Assembly: GCA_037389465.1 (NCBI GenBank)
Contig: JAZARR010000214.1
Span: 4,092,001 to 4,156,000, forward strand
Direction of reading: 5' to 3'
Length of the DNA stretch: 64,000 nucleotides
Source: Baylisascaris procyonis
Taxonomy: Eukaryota > Nematoda > Chromadorea > Rhabditida > Ascarididae
The notes beneath the pieces are model-generated. The model did not search any database. It was not told where the DNA came from and worked only from the letters and a program-made list of their open reading frames with translations. Both the position numbers and the translations under genes were made by a program. How positions within the stretch are numbered: position 1 is the stretch's first letter; each line of letters begins with the position of its first letter. Positions 47,382 through 61,900 of this stretch are shown piece by piece.

Positions 47382-48032
47382 TTAATTACCAATGGGAACG
47401 AACTGTTTTAACGGGTAGGGAAAACATCTCAGCGGTTGAATCTCACCTATATGCATTAGAGATGCAGGTAAGTACAGTGCAATTCGCTACAAAGAACGAG
47501 TGAAAATGAAGACTGCGAATAATTGCATCATTTGATCTTCTAAGCGGAACCGCTTGCCCTTTATTGCTATTCAAATTTTTTATTTCCTCACGTCCCTTTC
47601 GAAATATACTGCGTATTATTAACCGACAATTTTTAACGCTTCCGGTACGTCGTTCCGCGATACTTTAAGCTTTTAGAGCCGGAACCATAGCTAATTCCAT
47701 AAGTGCATAAAGGTGGGATTTTTAAATTACTCAACCGCAAACCTAGGCTGTGAATTTATCGTTTCATTTTTTGGTACACATCGTAAAATGATGAAAACAA
47801 TTCCAGCGAGCATTAAAAAACTTCTAAGTTATCAATTCTAAGAAGACATTCATAGGGACTTAACTATCGGATGGCTTACAATGCGAAAATGTCAAATCAC
47901 TTTGACACATAAAAATTGAAAAATTTTTCCTCAAAATTTCATATATCCGTTGATTTTACTTTCATCATTTTTGGTGGTTTTTCAGATTTAGGTGGTGAAA
48001 ATGATGCTTTCCCTAGCTTGCTACACGCATGA
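47382..48032 (+). CDS. Two candidate plus-strand exons
   Basis: 47382-47467 ends CAG before GTAAGTACAG, a perfect donor, and is open in only one frame (QWERTVLTGRENISAVESHL, then YALEMQ). Its acceptor (ATTCGTAAG) is weak. 47986-48032 follows GGTTTTTCAG, a strong acceptor, and ends in TGA after GGENDAFPSLLHA. Their phases (0 out, 1 in) do not match, so at least one exon between is missing or they are unrelated. The second ends 26 bases from the minus-strand gene that stops at 48059, so the two would converge. Confidence 0.35.
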
Positions 48033-48058
48033 ACGAATCAATGCGAAAAGTTCACAGA

Positions 48059-51000
48059 TTACGTGGTAGAAGTCTTATAAGAGAGTGATCTAATAACGTT
48101 CGCCCTACGTATACGCATTAACTCTATTTGCTCAAGAGCACTCGTATATGGTGGTCCCTCTTCTGAGTCTCCAGATGAGACGAGTGCACAATACAACTGG
48201 AAACGTCTTCCTCGAGCAGCTTGCCGATACTCCATCCTAAAAAATAGAGTTAATCTCATGGATACATGCAAATTTTTAGCTTTATTTCAATGCAATTGTT
48301 GTTAGACGTGATTGAAAACCTCTAAAATGCGTAAGTGCATATCGGATGAATGAGATTTGCAGAAGATCAATAAACATTTGCACCAATACTGTTGCGGGAA
48401 ATAACACGACAATTTTTTTTTTTTGTGGTGCTGTAACGCCCGTTTCAAAATAAGAGGTGACACTACTGATGTACTTAGACAAAGCTGGAAAAAGCTTGAT
48501 TCGAACTCCTTATCTACTTCCTTCACCCGCTCCCTTCCTCCAATTCAATGCGGCAATTTTGGAGCATAATCGTTTGCGATATTATAGGTCAAATCGAAAC
48601 GCAGAACTATTCAGTTAATTCGGGTATTATTAATACTGAAAGGAATTAATATGCTCTTCTCTTGGTCAACTTGACAATTCGTCGTACATGAATTCTATTC
48701 GTGAAGGAAATTTGAAATTTCTAAGGCAACAAGTTGGTGCAGCAACTTCTTATTTCCTCTTTCGACACGACAAAAAAAAAAATAAATTAAGGAAATCGTC
48801 GTACCGAAATTGTCGATAGAATTTGTCGACAAGAACTGAACGTGCAATATATTGTGCACGATCGCATATCCCTGGTTTCACAAAGACAAGCAGTTGGACG
48901 ACTTCTTCGAGATCAAGTGAATCCCAAACCTTTAATATAACGGTATAAGAGTTCAAGTTAAAAAGTTCAACTTTGAAAATTTCAGGAAAAGCAATACGAA
49001 AGCGTTGTAGATGTTAACGGATAATATGTTTTTTTTGTTTTCTGAAAGACCAATCAATAAGCATGGAAGATTTTGGTCAAACCCAACGTCATTGGGTATG
49101 TTCGAAAGTGAAGATATTGTTTGATTGTGTTAACGGATCAACTCTAGAGCGGAACTTTCTTTAAAGGATCAAACTGTTCAGTTGCACCTCATCACGAAAA
49201 GAACTACAATAATTTAGGAATTTGGCGAGATTTTAAAATTTGAAGTCTTTTTTTTTTCGGCAACTCTTTCAAAAGGACGCGCTTTTTGCATCATGCATGG
49301 AATAAAAAGCTAGTGTCGAGAAGAAGCGAATGCTAAGCATATCGAAGATGCGTTTGTCGGCCAAAGATTCGCAAAACAATCGCTGATAAGATCCGAAATT
49401 TCCCTTTCTCAAATCGTTTTGACTAAGAATTATTCATTTATTTCTTAGATTTATGAATTCTTTAAAACAAAAATGTAAATTATCCATCAAAGAATTTGCC
49501 CAAATAAACTGTATATAAGCACCGCTCTACGTCAATAAATTTATTGGTCCGTTCATCTGTTCAGCAGCGTGCCTCAGCCATATTTGGGGGTTGAGCCGGT
49601 GATATGATAGGAAAAGATATGATAGAGCATGATAGGATATAGGAAAAGCATAGGAAGCTGGTTTCATTATTAGTTTAATATGAGAACTCAATTCATTAGA
49701 CACGAGTTTCATATAAGAGCTGGTATTTATATTTTTAATCTGCTTGAAGAGAATTTTCATCCTATACGAGATTCGAGCTGAGACCTCCGCCTTGAAGGTG
49801 AAAATTTTTGTGGGTCATTAAAAATTCAAGCTGGAAATAAAGAAGGAATAGGATTAAGCGAGACGCTGGTTTCGTATAAATTTCATACACTCGGCTACAG
49901 CAGAACTAAAATATGCCGGCTACACTGGTTTCGTATAAATTTCATACACTCGGCTACAGTAGAACTAAATATGCCGGCAGACATACAGACACACAGGCAG
50001 ACGACACACTAGTTGCAATATATGATTCTTGTTCAGAAAGGCCAAAGCAAGAGAATTTCGAAAAGGAAGATTCTCCTTTTGTTTTTGTCATCCTTCAGAA
50101 ATTTTTTCTCTATTATCGATGTTTAGTGTTCGCATTTTTGTGATCTCATTTACAATAGCTTTTCAAAATATTCGCTTAAAGCTTCTTTTTTAATAGTTGT
50201 TTAGCTTCTATTTGGCAAATGTGCTATACGTGGTTAATGAAGTGAAATAAACGTAGACCAACACAATATATGATCGAATGCAAGAAGGAATAAGACCTCA
50301 TGCAGTTTCTTTTCGATGAGGTATTCGAGATGATCAAGCATGTCATGCTCATTGAGTGGCTTCAATAATATAGTGAGTCGTACTAAAGCACATAATTTTT
50401 CGATGCTAAGTTCCGTTGATAGCGTATTGCACATTATAAAATTCAGACACTGCAATACGAAAATTTATGCAACGTTTACTAATAGCCGATATTAATAGGT
50501 TTCTTTAAACGCTATCAAGTGGATCGTTTGCAAAATTAAAATGAATAGGAAATAAAAGAAAAAATCCTGAAATTAGTTGATACATGCAAGTTTTCTTACC
50601 AACTTTGGCTTAAAGTCTATCTAAAAAGTTTGCATATATTTTACCTTTATATTTGCACAGACTTTGGATTATAAAGCCTTTTGGAATAAAATATCTTTGC
50701 TTAGGCTGAATGATAATGCATGATGATATAAAACAAGACGGTGATTTTGGCCTGGCCGAATGGCATGAGATGCATTTTCCTCAAATCCCATGAGTCTTCG
50801 GTTATTGCAGAAAGCGACTAGTTGTATGGATAAAATGTGCAGCTTAATAGATGTAGAAGGCAAAAGTTGTGAAAACACTTGAACCCGTTCTTTATATTGC
50901 ACATGAACTCAATAGTATGATTTTATGAAGGGCACTAACTACTTTAAAATATAACTTCAAAGAGAGAAAATCGTTAACAGTTGAAATAGCGAAGCCAAGT

Positions 51001-54000
51001 TACGCATATTAAAGAAGATCTCAGTAATACAAATATAAATAAAGCATTCGAAAAATCTAACAAAATTTAGGCACCTATTCGATTTGTTCAGATATAAAAT
51101 TTCTATCAAAGGTGAATTAATAAAAGGAAGTGTCAATGTTACCCGTCGAACGATATTTTTCTCGAAATTAAGAGGCATTTTAGTAATATTAGGATTCGTA
51201 TCAATTAATCGATGAAAATATTTTGTTGACATATATAGAAGCCATTTGCATGCTTGTAACTGTCCATCGTTGCATTCAATTATTACAACACTGAAATATA
51301 TTCATACAAATAGGCAAGAACTAGAAATATCATATGCTTATCTATTAGTTTAATTTGCTCTAATTTTTCGTATATTTATACTATTGCTCCTTTGTGACAA
51401 TCAACGAGGATTTCCCATCAAAAAAAAAAGTCATCTATTGCAATGTAAAGAGCATTCCATAGAGAATAGGGATATTGTAAATGATAACGCATCTTTTACA
51501 AGCTTTTAACGAAAGATATCGTGTTTTTGAGTGCCTTTTTTAATAAAATTTTTATACATTTACATTATGGTTGTCACATTTATCGCATTTGTATGGATTA
51601 TCGATCTATTCATAGTTTTAGCTCATCCATAGCTGAGTTGTTGCTAAAATTTTATTGTGGTTAATATATCATATTATCCAGAATGATTTTATCAACTCAA
51701 TTTCCTTCAAAATTTTTCACTCTTCCACTAATTCGCCTGTCATTCATCGGTGAACACATTAATTATTATTCAGACTAACATTCACCCACAAATAGAAGCA
51801 TAATAGAGCGTTTCATCAATAAAAGCTTGTAAAAGCGAGGTGAGATTGTATAATATCTACGCATTCAAATAGTTATATCCGTTGGATGAAAACAAGAACA
51901 AATTAATTTAGGCAACAAAATATATTCTTAGATGTTTTATTCGTTGAATGAGACTATCGAATAGCAAAAAAAAGCACATTGATTCAATTTCCTCGGGAAT
52001 CTTCCTAGTTCACTTGCAGTTTTATTATTAAATCGCTTTGAATAGTGATGGATTGATAGCGTTGCAAGCTTACTGCTACGGCACTCCTTGCATAGTTCTG
52101 TAGACCGCCCTATTCTTCAACAGTTACAACCGGTCAGAAACTTATCTACTTTTCTTTTCAGCCATCTATATCATCTTTCTTCATTTGTGCCTAATTTTAT
52201 TAGCAGATTCGATATCGACACTAATAAACTCAAAAGTAAACTGATATTCTATCATAAAGAGAATCGAAGAAGAAACTCACGTATCTGAGTGTGCAAGTTC
52301 GACGAACATATCAACATCTTTTGGAATGAGAGGTTTGATATTGAATGATGGCCGTACATTGAATGCTAGAAACTTTTCGGCCGTAAACGTAAGGAACACT
52401 TTGAACGTAACCGTTCCAACGGCAAATGACTCAGAACGGATTGTATCCATCAACGAGTAGAGGAAATCATTGGCCGGAATATTCAAAACTGTTCTCAGGG
52501 GCATCTGATTCGTTCGTGCGCTCACTTCTGAATATGCAGTTATTCATAATCTGCTATTCCTTTACAAGACTTACTTCCGATGAAGTGGGGGGGGGGGGAT
52601 GGGGAGGTGGGTGAAGAGCTTTGGAGGTGAGGATGGGGTGGAGGAAGGAAAGAAAGGGAGAAATCATCCTTTGAATGTATTTACAATGTTTTCACATGAC
52701 GTTTCTATAAGATGAGGTTTCTGCGGGTACGCAACGTCCCCAAAAACAATGTTTGACTAGCAATTTTCCTGCAAAATATTGTTTCAAGCTCAAAATGCTT
52801 TTCTCAGCTAAAAAATATATTTCCGCAGCAATAACCTCCTCAAGCAAAAAGTATCGCGTTTTCTGACTCATTTTCATTGCTTTTTTTGTCGATGAAAATC
52901 GTTTCGATTTCTGAAAGTATCAAAGGCAACATAAAAACACCGTTTATTTTATAAAATAGCGTTTGAAATTTAAAGTCTCAGTGAAATCACTTTTCTTATC
53001 TCTCACATCGCTGCTTGAACGCTGCACTTTATCCGCATATAAGAAAACTCGGGCATCCGGCGACCACATTTTTCTCAAGCCTTCCCATCATGGGCCTAAA
53101 CATCTTCTCACGCCAGCTGCAAGACTAAAAGAAAAACACCTGGCGATCAGGTTCAACTGGTCAAGCAACAATTATTGCTAAAATTGTCTAACAAGAATTA
53201 GTATTAAATGTAAAACTTTTCATCGATTTCCATACTTACCTGCACCATTTTCACTGCTGACAGCAGCGAATGAAAGCCGAACATCCCCAGGTACATGCGT
53301 CCGTCGAACGCCTACACTGGTGAGCGTTAATGCAGGTCGGCTATCCATCACGTCCACTTCCAAAATGCTGTAATATTGCATTTGAGATTTCTAGATCATG
53401 CACATGATGTTCACACTGAGAGTTTACTGTTTTGATCTCAGTTTTTTCTCTTTTAATTGTGTGGTTCCCGGCTATTAGAATTCGCTCTCAACAAATTTAT
53501 CTACTGAGGTTTTTTTTTGACCCTTTGAAACAGACCACTGATGCTTTTCCAGTTTCAGATTTCAAATAATAAGTATTTCTAAATTTCACGACGCCTGATG
53601 CATAAAAAGATTTTAAAACTCCCTACTGAATGTGTTATCTTAAAATAAGCGACCATTACATAACTAAGATGCAAAAATTTTACTGAGTGCTGTGTCATAT
53701 TATATTGTAAACAGACGAAATCGCTTTGGGATAAAACGTTATACTCAGGTGAACGGTATGTTCAGAAATGACTCGATAAGTTTTGAAGACATTGCCACGA
53801 CAAATAAGATATCAATATTCTTTGAGCCCACTTCTTTTTGGTCATAGAACGGAGTCGGGAAACAAAGTCCTAAAATTCTTTACTTCGAATTCGGGACCCG
53901 GTTTCCGAAATGAACCTGGAGCCCTCAACGGCTTCAGTTCCAGCTTAGGCTTCAACTTTAAATCTTCTGAAGGAAACCTTTTTCAATCCTGTTATCCAAC

Positions 54001-54763
54001 ATTGAGGAGTCGAGATGAAAGCTGATTCTTCAAGCTAAAATCCTACAATCAGTCATCACATATGCCAATCGATGCATACCTTACGGATCGCATGTCTCTG
54101 ACTAAATAATGGATGACAGATATTGCTTAATGAAAGACATTCAACTCGATAATGGATTGCATTTTTCTGACTTAATGAAAGATATTCAACTCGATAAATC
54201 ACAAAATCTGCGGGAAGGGATTGAAGTGGTCAAAGATGCCGAAAATCTGCGTGAAGGATTTCTTGCTTAAAGTAAACATTTTCTGGAGTCAAACTATTTT
54301 GGTAACTAAAGATAATTGCATCCATACTAAACGTTCCATGGCAAAAGGATTGAATGACTCATTTCAATGCTTACAAAATTTCCCATATTTCCCATTTACT
54401 GATTAGCTGCTTGTTAAGCCAACAGTCGCTTTGATGAAGGATTCTTCTCCCGCAGAATCCGATTCCGCTCTTACAGAATCCGCTTTCGTTTACGTACCTC
54501 GATATCGTCTCTGTGTATAAAAAGGAATAAGCATGATGATGAAATTATAGTTCACTATGTTGCTTTTTTTTTCTATCTTGAGGTGAAAATACTCACAATT
54601 CGCAGCTACGAGGGCCATATGCAACAGAAAACGGTGAAGAGAAACCGCCTTGTCGAAGCTGTTGCATTGGCAATGAACTGCTATGTACGAAACTGATCTT
54701 CGATAGCTCTCCTTGTTCGCCACTATCCTCCATCACCGATATATATGCACGACCGCTCAATGA
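48059..54763 (-). CDS. Large unidentified protein with two micro-exons
   Basis: Five exons agree in phase: 54763-54597, 54510-54498 (13 bases), 54101-54085 (17 bases), 53367-53240 and 52527-52281. They read SLSGRAYISVMEDSGEQGEL ... YGPRSCEL, DDIE, SETCDP, ILEVDVMDSRPALTLTSVGV, then TVTFKVFLTFTAEKFLAFNV. This half looks beta-rich. Further exons on the same strand are helix-rich: about 50912-50735 (FSQLLPSTSIKLHILS), 50449-50297 (LVRLTILLKPLNEHDMLDHL), about 48985-48805 (EEVVQLLVFVKPGICDRAQY), and a terminal exon 48236-48059 (YRQAARGRRFQLYCALV). Only 50735 to 50449 joins cleanly (phase 0); links elsewhere are missing, so two genes cannot be ruled out. The 5' end may lie above 54763. I considered Integrator subunits because of a short STSIKL match, but the order does not fit. 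No function assigned. Confidence 0.6.
49866..49978 (+). repeat. Two-copy tandem repeat, period 59
   Basis: A 54-base unit beginning CTGGTTTCGTATAAATTTCA is repeated starting at 49925, with only a few differences. It is a recent local duplication inside an intron of the minus-strand gene. Confidence 0.9.
54126..54197 (+). repeat. Two-copy tandem repeat, period 45
   Basis: A 27-base word starting CTTAATGAAAGACATTCAAC occurs at 54126 and again, with one change, at 54171. It lies between the two micro-exons. Confidence 0.85.
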
Positions 54764-55111
54764 CTAAACTGCTACACAGAGTGATAAGCGAAATCTGTGA
54801 TGTTTCGGGAAGTTTGATAACAACTGAATATTTATATTTCATTGAATTTATCATGTGAAGAAATATGCATTTACAAAAAATCCTGAAGAAATGATCATAT
54901 TCAATGATGCAAAGTCTCGACAAATTTGCACAAGGCAGTTTTGTTTATTCAAATTTGCGTTGTTTATGCAAAAACACTTGCTAGGAGTTATAAAATTTGA
55001 TGAATGGAATATTTGGAGTACTGAACAAAGCGCTCAAAATTTCCTAAATCCCTTTTCAAACTTTTTTAAAACTTTAATTTGCATGTATATTCATTAAATA
55101 GTGAACTAATA

Positions 55112-55114
<3 letters not shown>

Positions 55115-55200
<86 letters not shown>
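55115..55200. repeat. TA microsatellite with a CACG interruption
   Basis: About 80 bases of TA, broken once near 55153 by CACG. Confidence 0.95.
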
Positions 55201-55202
<2 letters not shown>

Positions 55203-58001
55203 CTTGGAAATTTCGCGAAGCAATTCTTACTGATTACTTGATTTAAAAAAAAGAAACATTCAAAGCAATGAAACGTTATAGCAATAATGCAGCAGTGCGT
55301 AAATTTTTGAGCATAATATTGGAAAAATTCTCCAAAAAGTCTCAATAGTTTTGTCGTCTATAGGCGTAAAAATTTCAGTACTATGCATTCCTTTTCACAA
55401 GGATACCATGGAAATTTTCAAACGAAAGTAGATTACATTGCTATTCGCTTAATGAAAATTGGCAAAAATGGAATTGAATTAAAAAAATGGAATTAATAAA
55501 GGGAAAATCATTTATATCTTTTATTTATTCAAAAATAATTTATATTTTTTCATTTCGTTTGTCGAGCGAACAATTACAATAAAAATTCCAACGAAAAAAA
55601 TTATATTGTTTATTAGGAAAGTAAATGAGAATCGCGAATGAGATCCCCTCATTTCGAGGAAATATTGATAGCTGTTAGGCTGAATAAATTCATAAACATT
55701 CGATTATTTGCATGGAACGGAAATAGCGATACCTTTGAAGGCACCTATATGACTTGGGAATATTCTCCTTCATTTTTACACTCTTTTCGCTCCCTTTGAG
55801 AGCAGTTACTGTTTGACATGTCCCTAATCTCCCCCCTTCCCCCAGTCGCTAATCGAAATGCATATTTGATTCTAAATGCTGAATAAATGCCACTTAAATT
55901 ATCCCTTTTTTCTATTCTAATAAGAGATGGAATTCTTTTAGGTTGAATGAAGTGAAAAAAAAATCAACTTGCTTTGTTTAATGTGCTAAGATGGAAAATA
56001 AGAGACAAACAAGCTGCATGAGTCGAGCAGTATCAAATGCCAAATTTCATATTTCAGCTTGCCACCTTGAAATAAAAATATCGTATTTTACATCAAGAAC
56101 AACTTTATTGTAGGCAATTTCATTCTATGATTGCCTAAATCCATTCGATGTTATATTCACAATCAAGAGCAACGATTTCAATATAATATTATAGTCTGTT
56201 TGTTGACCACCATCACCACCATAAATCGATGAATGAAATGTTGAGGAGTCATTTTTACTTTCTTTATGCTATAGTATACTATGTTTCATTTCTACCATGC
56301 AGCTCATTTGTATGAATAATAAACCATCGAAAGAAATGAACAACAAATAATGGCATAGCTATATACATATCGGCAAACAATCTTTAAAACATCTCAAAAG
56401 AAAATAAAACAACATTCATTAATAATGATTACTCGTAATTTATATTATACATTAAATAATATGCACCTTTTATTACTGCTTAAATGAGATTTAGCGAAGG
56501 AGTTCTTAATTATTTCAGCAGTCGTCTAATTTCATTCCCATCGTTTTAAGTTGTTTTAATTGAAAAATGGCTGAAGGATTCATGTTCGAGCGTTGATGGA
56601 GTCCATCAGTTGCAATTCAACTTCTTCAGTTGAATATATGCGGCAGACTCAGACAGACAACGCAAAATGTCGACAGACAGTTAGTGATGGCAGCTGCAAA
56701 AAAAAATACGATGAAATCGAAAAAAAGCGAATAAAAAGTCGGATCGTAGAAATCGGATTCAGACTCACGCATCCTCCAGCTGAAATTTATTCCAATTTAT
56801 TGCTCATATGTCTAATTGCTTAACTTAAAAAAAATAGGAAAACTACCATGGTTTGGTTCCATTTAACCAATTTTGCAGTTCTATTTGAGCGATTAGCTTC
56901 CAGATAAGTTCTCAATAATTGAATTCATGGATTTGAAATATCATGGAGCACTAATCAATTAGAAAAGTCCTCTTAAACAATTTATTCGGAATTTGAGAAA
57001 TCGGTTAAATGATAGTGGGCGAAAAGTTGGAAATAATCTTCTTCCTTAATTTTCATAGCAACATTATTAGGTGCATCTAATTTTTTTAATGAAGATATCT
57101 CAGGAATTCTCGTTGGATATTTCATTTGTATTAGTTTGAATCTTTCTTCCCATTACAAGTAAGCATTCTATACAAGTAAACGTTATCAATTCATATCACT
57201 TCGATAAATGCCGCAATCAACATTGAACAATGAATGAGCAATCATTGTTCCACATCAACAATATACAGCATAAATTGATTATATTGACGTATGTGTTGGT
57301 TGTTCATTCGAAGAAGTCGACTGAAAGCGATTCCTTTGTGGTTTGAAAGCTGCAAATAAATGTCACGATGAATATTAAGCGAATATCACGATCGTGAAAA
57401 GAACAATAACTCATACAGGCATCATAAAATACAAATGCATCATTCCTTTGACAATTCGGAGTCTAATTTCACTTATAATAACGGTAAAGATATCAGCATG
57501 TCCTACCGATACATTGGAAAGCAATTGTTACTTAAGGCAGCTGACATAGTAAACATCTGGAAATCAATCTTTTCGACGCAGATGTTATTTCATATACTAT
57601 TTTCTTCAAATTAAGGAAGAATAGCTCGATTTTTATTGTATGAACGTAGAAATCACCGAGGATTTCTTGCTGCAGAGGATGTCAAATCATGTATGAGTTT
57701 TTATGCGTTTTAGCTGCAGCAGAAGTGCTTTGTATTAGATTTCTAGGGCGCAACACATTGTGAGAGGAGAAAGGAATGGGGGATAGTCCTTCGAATTCTT
57801 GATTAGTCTCGCCGCAGTTTGCCTTTTTCGAAAAATACGCTCAGTTGGCAGCAAAGTTATAGCATTTCACTTGAAGTTTTATGTCTGAAATTCGTATTTT
57901 ATACAATGCCAACACATTTTCCGCATAGATTTCTGATGCATCTGCATCTGTGCGGCATTATAGCGCATACTACTAACCGCTGTAAATTCTATATTGTACA
58001 G
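55201..58001. other. Region without a firm gene
   Basis: AT-rich, with a C-rich patch near 55830-55845. A plus-strand frame at 56593-56823 is lysine-rich and unspliced. A short plus-strand frame near 57640-57690 (MNVEITEDFLLQRMSNH) is followed after 23 bases by GTTTTAG and another open frame, but I do not accept it as a gene on this evidence. Confidence 0.4.
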
Positions 58002-58077
58002 GTCCATTTCCGTGTTAGTGTACTTTATGCGCCTCCGACACTAAACTCCGGCGAACAGCAATTTGTTCAAACACATG
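58002..58077 (+). CDS. Isolated plus-strand exon candidate
   Basis: A stretch following CTATATTGTACAG reads VHFRVSVLYAPPTLNSGEQQ and ends before GTATTG. Both sites are plausible, but no neighbour could be joined. Confidence 0.2.
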
Positions 58078-58946
58078 GTATTGAATGTGGACGAAGGAAG
58101 TGATGCTATGTCGCCAACCTGGCATTCGCCTTCACAGTTCGTAGGAAAAAAATTAAAGGTCGTTTTTCACGTGAAAAATTTCTGTCCTTTTCAATATAAA
58201 TAGAACGCTTCTTTCTACAGCAGCATATGGGCGGTATACAATGAGCAGATACATTCAGGTTTAAACCTGTTCCAGTATAGATATTCATGAATGGGATTTA
58301 AAGTTCTCATCTTTTTCGAGAACTTAGACATTATTGGGGCATAATATTTCCTTATAAGTGCTCTACAGATATCTGCAATCTTTGAGAGGAATTGTGAAAA
58401 AGCTGGCAGCACCACCGGAAATTATAAACATACATAAAAGCCAGAGAGTGATGCAACCTACTGTAATTTCAGTTCGTAGTTAATAGAAAACAATTTATCA
58501 TTGCATCTTCACCAGTTTTTGAAACAGTGACAATGATATTCGACATTAGATGATGACATTCGAAGGTACACCCCGATTGGATATTGTCGAATAACAAATC
58601 GCTTGATATTTTGGACATTTGAGTGGTACTCGAAAAGGTTATTCATGGAGAAATTTTTGTTGTAAAGGAAGGAAGGTAGAAGCAAACGAGTGCATTATTT
58701 TGGATTGTAGGTGAAGGTGAGGAAAGATAGGGCAATAAAGGCGTTGGGTCGAGGTGCAGAATCATTTTTGCTTGCACGCGATAAAAAGTAGCAGAAATAT
58801 GACTATAGTAGTTTCGAAATGAAGGATTTGCAACTAACTTTCGCTTTCGCTATTCATGGGTCCAGTCTTATTTAGTTCATGACGAAGTTTTACAGTTCGC
58901 TTCATCTCAACTTACTTCACCTGAGTAGATATATTTTCGCTCTTAT

Positions 58947-61900
58947 TTAGAAATGTCTCGGTATACTTTTCAAAACACAATCATTAAAATAGTATTGACA
59001 TGAAGTATAAAAATGCTTATTAGGAGTACCTGAAAAATAGACGGACGAACCATTCACTGACGCTTCGACACAACTTTTTGGCCTTGTTGATTTATCAAAC
59101 ACGAATAGAGCCAAATAGACCGCATTGAATGCAAATTGACTGAAATATAATCCGATTTGCCAAAAATGGTTCATGCTTCTTGAATATTACGCATCATAGT
59201 ACATTTTGTTGGGCTGTAAAGCGGATATTTTCATGCCTTAACATTTATAAATATGAATAAAAATGATAAACGTAATGTACAGAGAATTTTCTTTATAATA
59301 CTTTGCTTATGGCTAATAATTAGGGTCAAAATAGTTGATTATATGTATGATTTATATCATAAGTTCTTTAGTTCGTTCATAAAAAATTTGAATGTATAAA
59401 AGAAAAAATGGAGGATGTCATTTATTCTAGTAATAAATTCATATATGTGAATTTGCATAATGATCTGCTATGGAAAATAAGGAAGCAAATAGAGTACCAT
59501 GATTCATTTGCTTTACCCAAAACTGCAAATGCTTTATAAGTTCAGATAGATTGTGGAAGTGAGTAAAAACCCTCTCAAATTATCATTATAAACCTTGCAT
59601 AAGAATTTAATTTTTCTGCAAACTCTTTTTAAACTACTATAATATTTTGTATCTGATATCCGAAAACGGCTATCAACACAACATAAAAAACATATTGTTT
59701 TGCTAAGGATGCCTACTTATTTTCGATTAAATTAGTCATCTTTGTCCAATTACGATTACGCAGCCATTTTTTTTTTGCCAAAATTTTTTAAGGCTATTGC
59801 TGTGAAAATAATGATGCCAAATCAATCAGATAATTTGGAAATTATTTCTTTTCTTTGAGATTTTTCTCCAAAAATTTATTCACTTCTTTTATGATGATAG
59901 AGAATTTCTTGCAATATCACTTATAATGCAATTATTCTGTAGATCAATTATGTTTTTACTGGTAGATTATGCCCTAGTAGATATAATTCAAATATCTTAA
60001 ATTATGCCTTTATTTAGGAAGAAATTACTACAAGATCTACCGTGTAGATCAATAATGTCATTAAACCTACTTTAGACTATCTACTTAGACTTTCTTTTAG
60101 TGCGCTCCTGTTTCACTTCGGTTTAGGTAAATCTTGTTTAGGCTTGTATTTCTGGTTAAGTTAATCTACTCTAGCTTTGATTTCTGGTTAGCTTACTCTC
60201 TCTCAACATTCATTTCCGGTTAAGTTGCTATGCATGTTTGTTTCATTTCGTTTATTTCTATAATTGGTTGAAATTGAAAACTAATGGAATGCACTTGTAA
60301 CTATTACTGTAGAAGAGGTATAAACGCTCTTCGTCGATATATATATAGGATGACATCATTGCTAGCTTATATATAACTACATCAAACATTGTGCATTATA
60401 TTGAAGTCATGATGAAGCAAAGAGAAAGAAAAAAACAACCTTAGCGGAAGAGGAGACCACTGAACTGAGACTAATAGGAAAAAAACTAAACAAGTCGATG
60501 AGCCTAGTATTTATTTTAAGATTCCACACGCACCTCCACGTGCCTTACTCATTCGTTATCTCATATAAGTTTTTTTTTCTTCAATCTTTATTTAATTTAT
60601 GCCAAATTTATTCCATTCATTTGTTTATTTGTGTCTTTCTATAGCAATAATTTTTAATATATTTTGTGTCAATACTAACACGGTTATATATTTCGTTTTG
60701 ATGAGAGTCTGTATAAAACTCAGATGTTCACATAAAGATATAGAGACTAAAATATGATTATTTCTAATTTGAACAAGTTTATGAGAACATGAAAGGTTGC
60801 AAAACTGACCTAAAATATAGAGCTTGAGCGAGCATTCTAGCTGCAAAATGAAGTGCCTCCTCGTGCACGTCGGGCATCCCGAAAAGCATCACTAATCGAT
60901 AAAGATTTTCGGGTGTATTGAGAATTATGCAAATCAACGCGATAGCTAACCACCTCCATAATGAGCGACTAGGACGTTGCTATAATCAACGTATTTTTAA
61001 ATATTAAAATCATACATAGAAAAATTCCCTCAGTATTCAGAAAATTTCCCAGTAGAACGCTTAAGACGATGGAATTTTTGCGAAAGTTTCTATAAAAGCC
61101 TGAAATCTTCGGTAGTTTCCATGAGTGGGTTTAACATTCAAATATGACTCACCCTCTGAAAAACTTGAAATTTTCGACCACCCGTTCACGATTGAGCGGG
61201 GTCGGCTGTCACGAAATGATTCAAATAAGCACACAAAGCGGCTCCTTGATCACTCAAGAAATGGCTTTTATTTAATTCATAAAACAATAAAAACCGCATT
61301 CAGCGTTCGAAAATTTTATTGAATATAAACTGATTGCATTGTAATTGTTGCTTTACTGGAAATGGTTAGGTGACATCTTGTCTACTTAGTTATACCTGTA
61401 GTTTGGCTATGTTTCGCGATACCTGCTGCACGAACTATGTGAACATCAGAAGGAAACGTAGAAGGAAATCGATAAAAGCATGATTGACGACTTCGGGAAT
61501 AGTGGGGAATATGAGAACAATAGAGAAACATGGATCAAGTCGGATTGAGTTCACCGCATTTATAAAATTCTAAAGAAAAACTGAAGAAAAAGGGAAGAGG
61601 ATAATTGTTCAACACGTAATGGAATTGCTCCGCTACGGAATGATCCCTCAATCGTTTTTGTAATCTTTGTAAAATTTCAGCTATTTGTAATGAAAAATTT
61701 TCAACAATATTTTGCCCTTACATGCTCCATATTAACAAGTTTAGGTGTAGAGTGGTATTTGGTTATAACAATACCTATCATTTTATTTTATTTATTTATT
61801 TTTTAGACTTAGCTTTAAAAAATTTCAAGCAAGATAAAAAAAAATTTAACCTTAATATGAAGCGAAGTGCTGCGTACACTCATTATAACTAATTTCTCGA

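Noticed and set aside
50669..50860. Alternative frame after CATACAACTAG (AITEDSWDLRKMHLMPFG)
   Set aside because: The other frame is longer and joins the exon at 50449 in phase 0.
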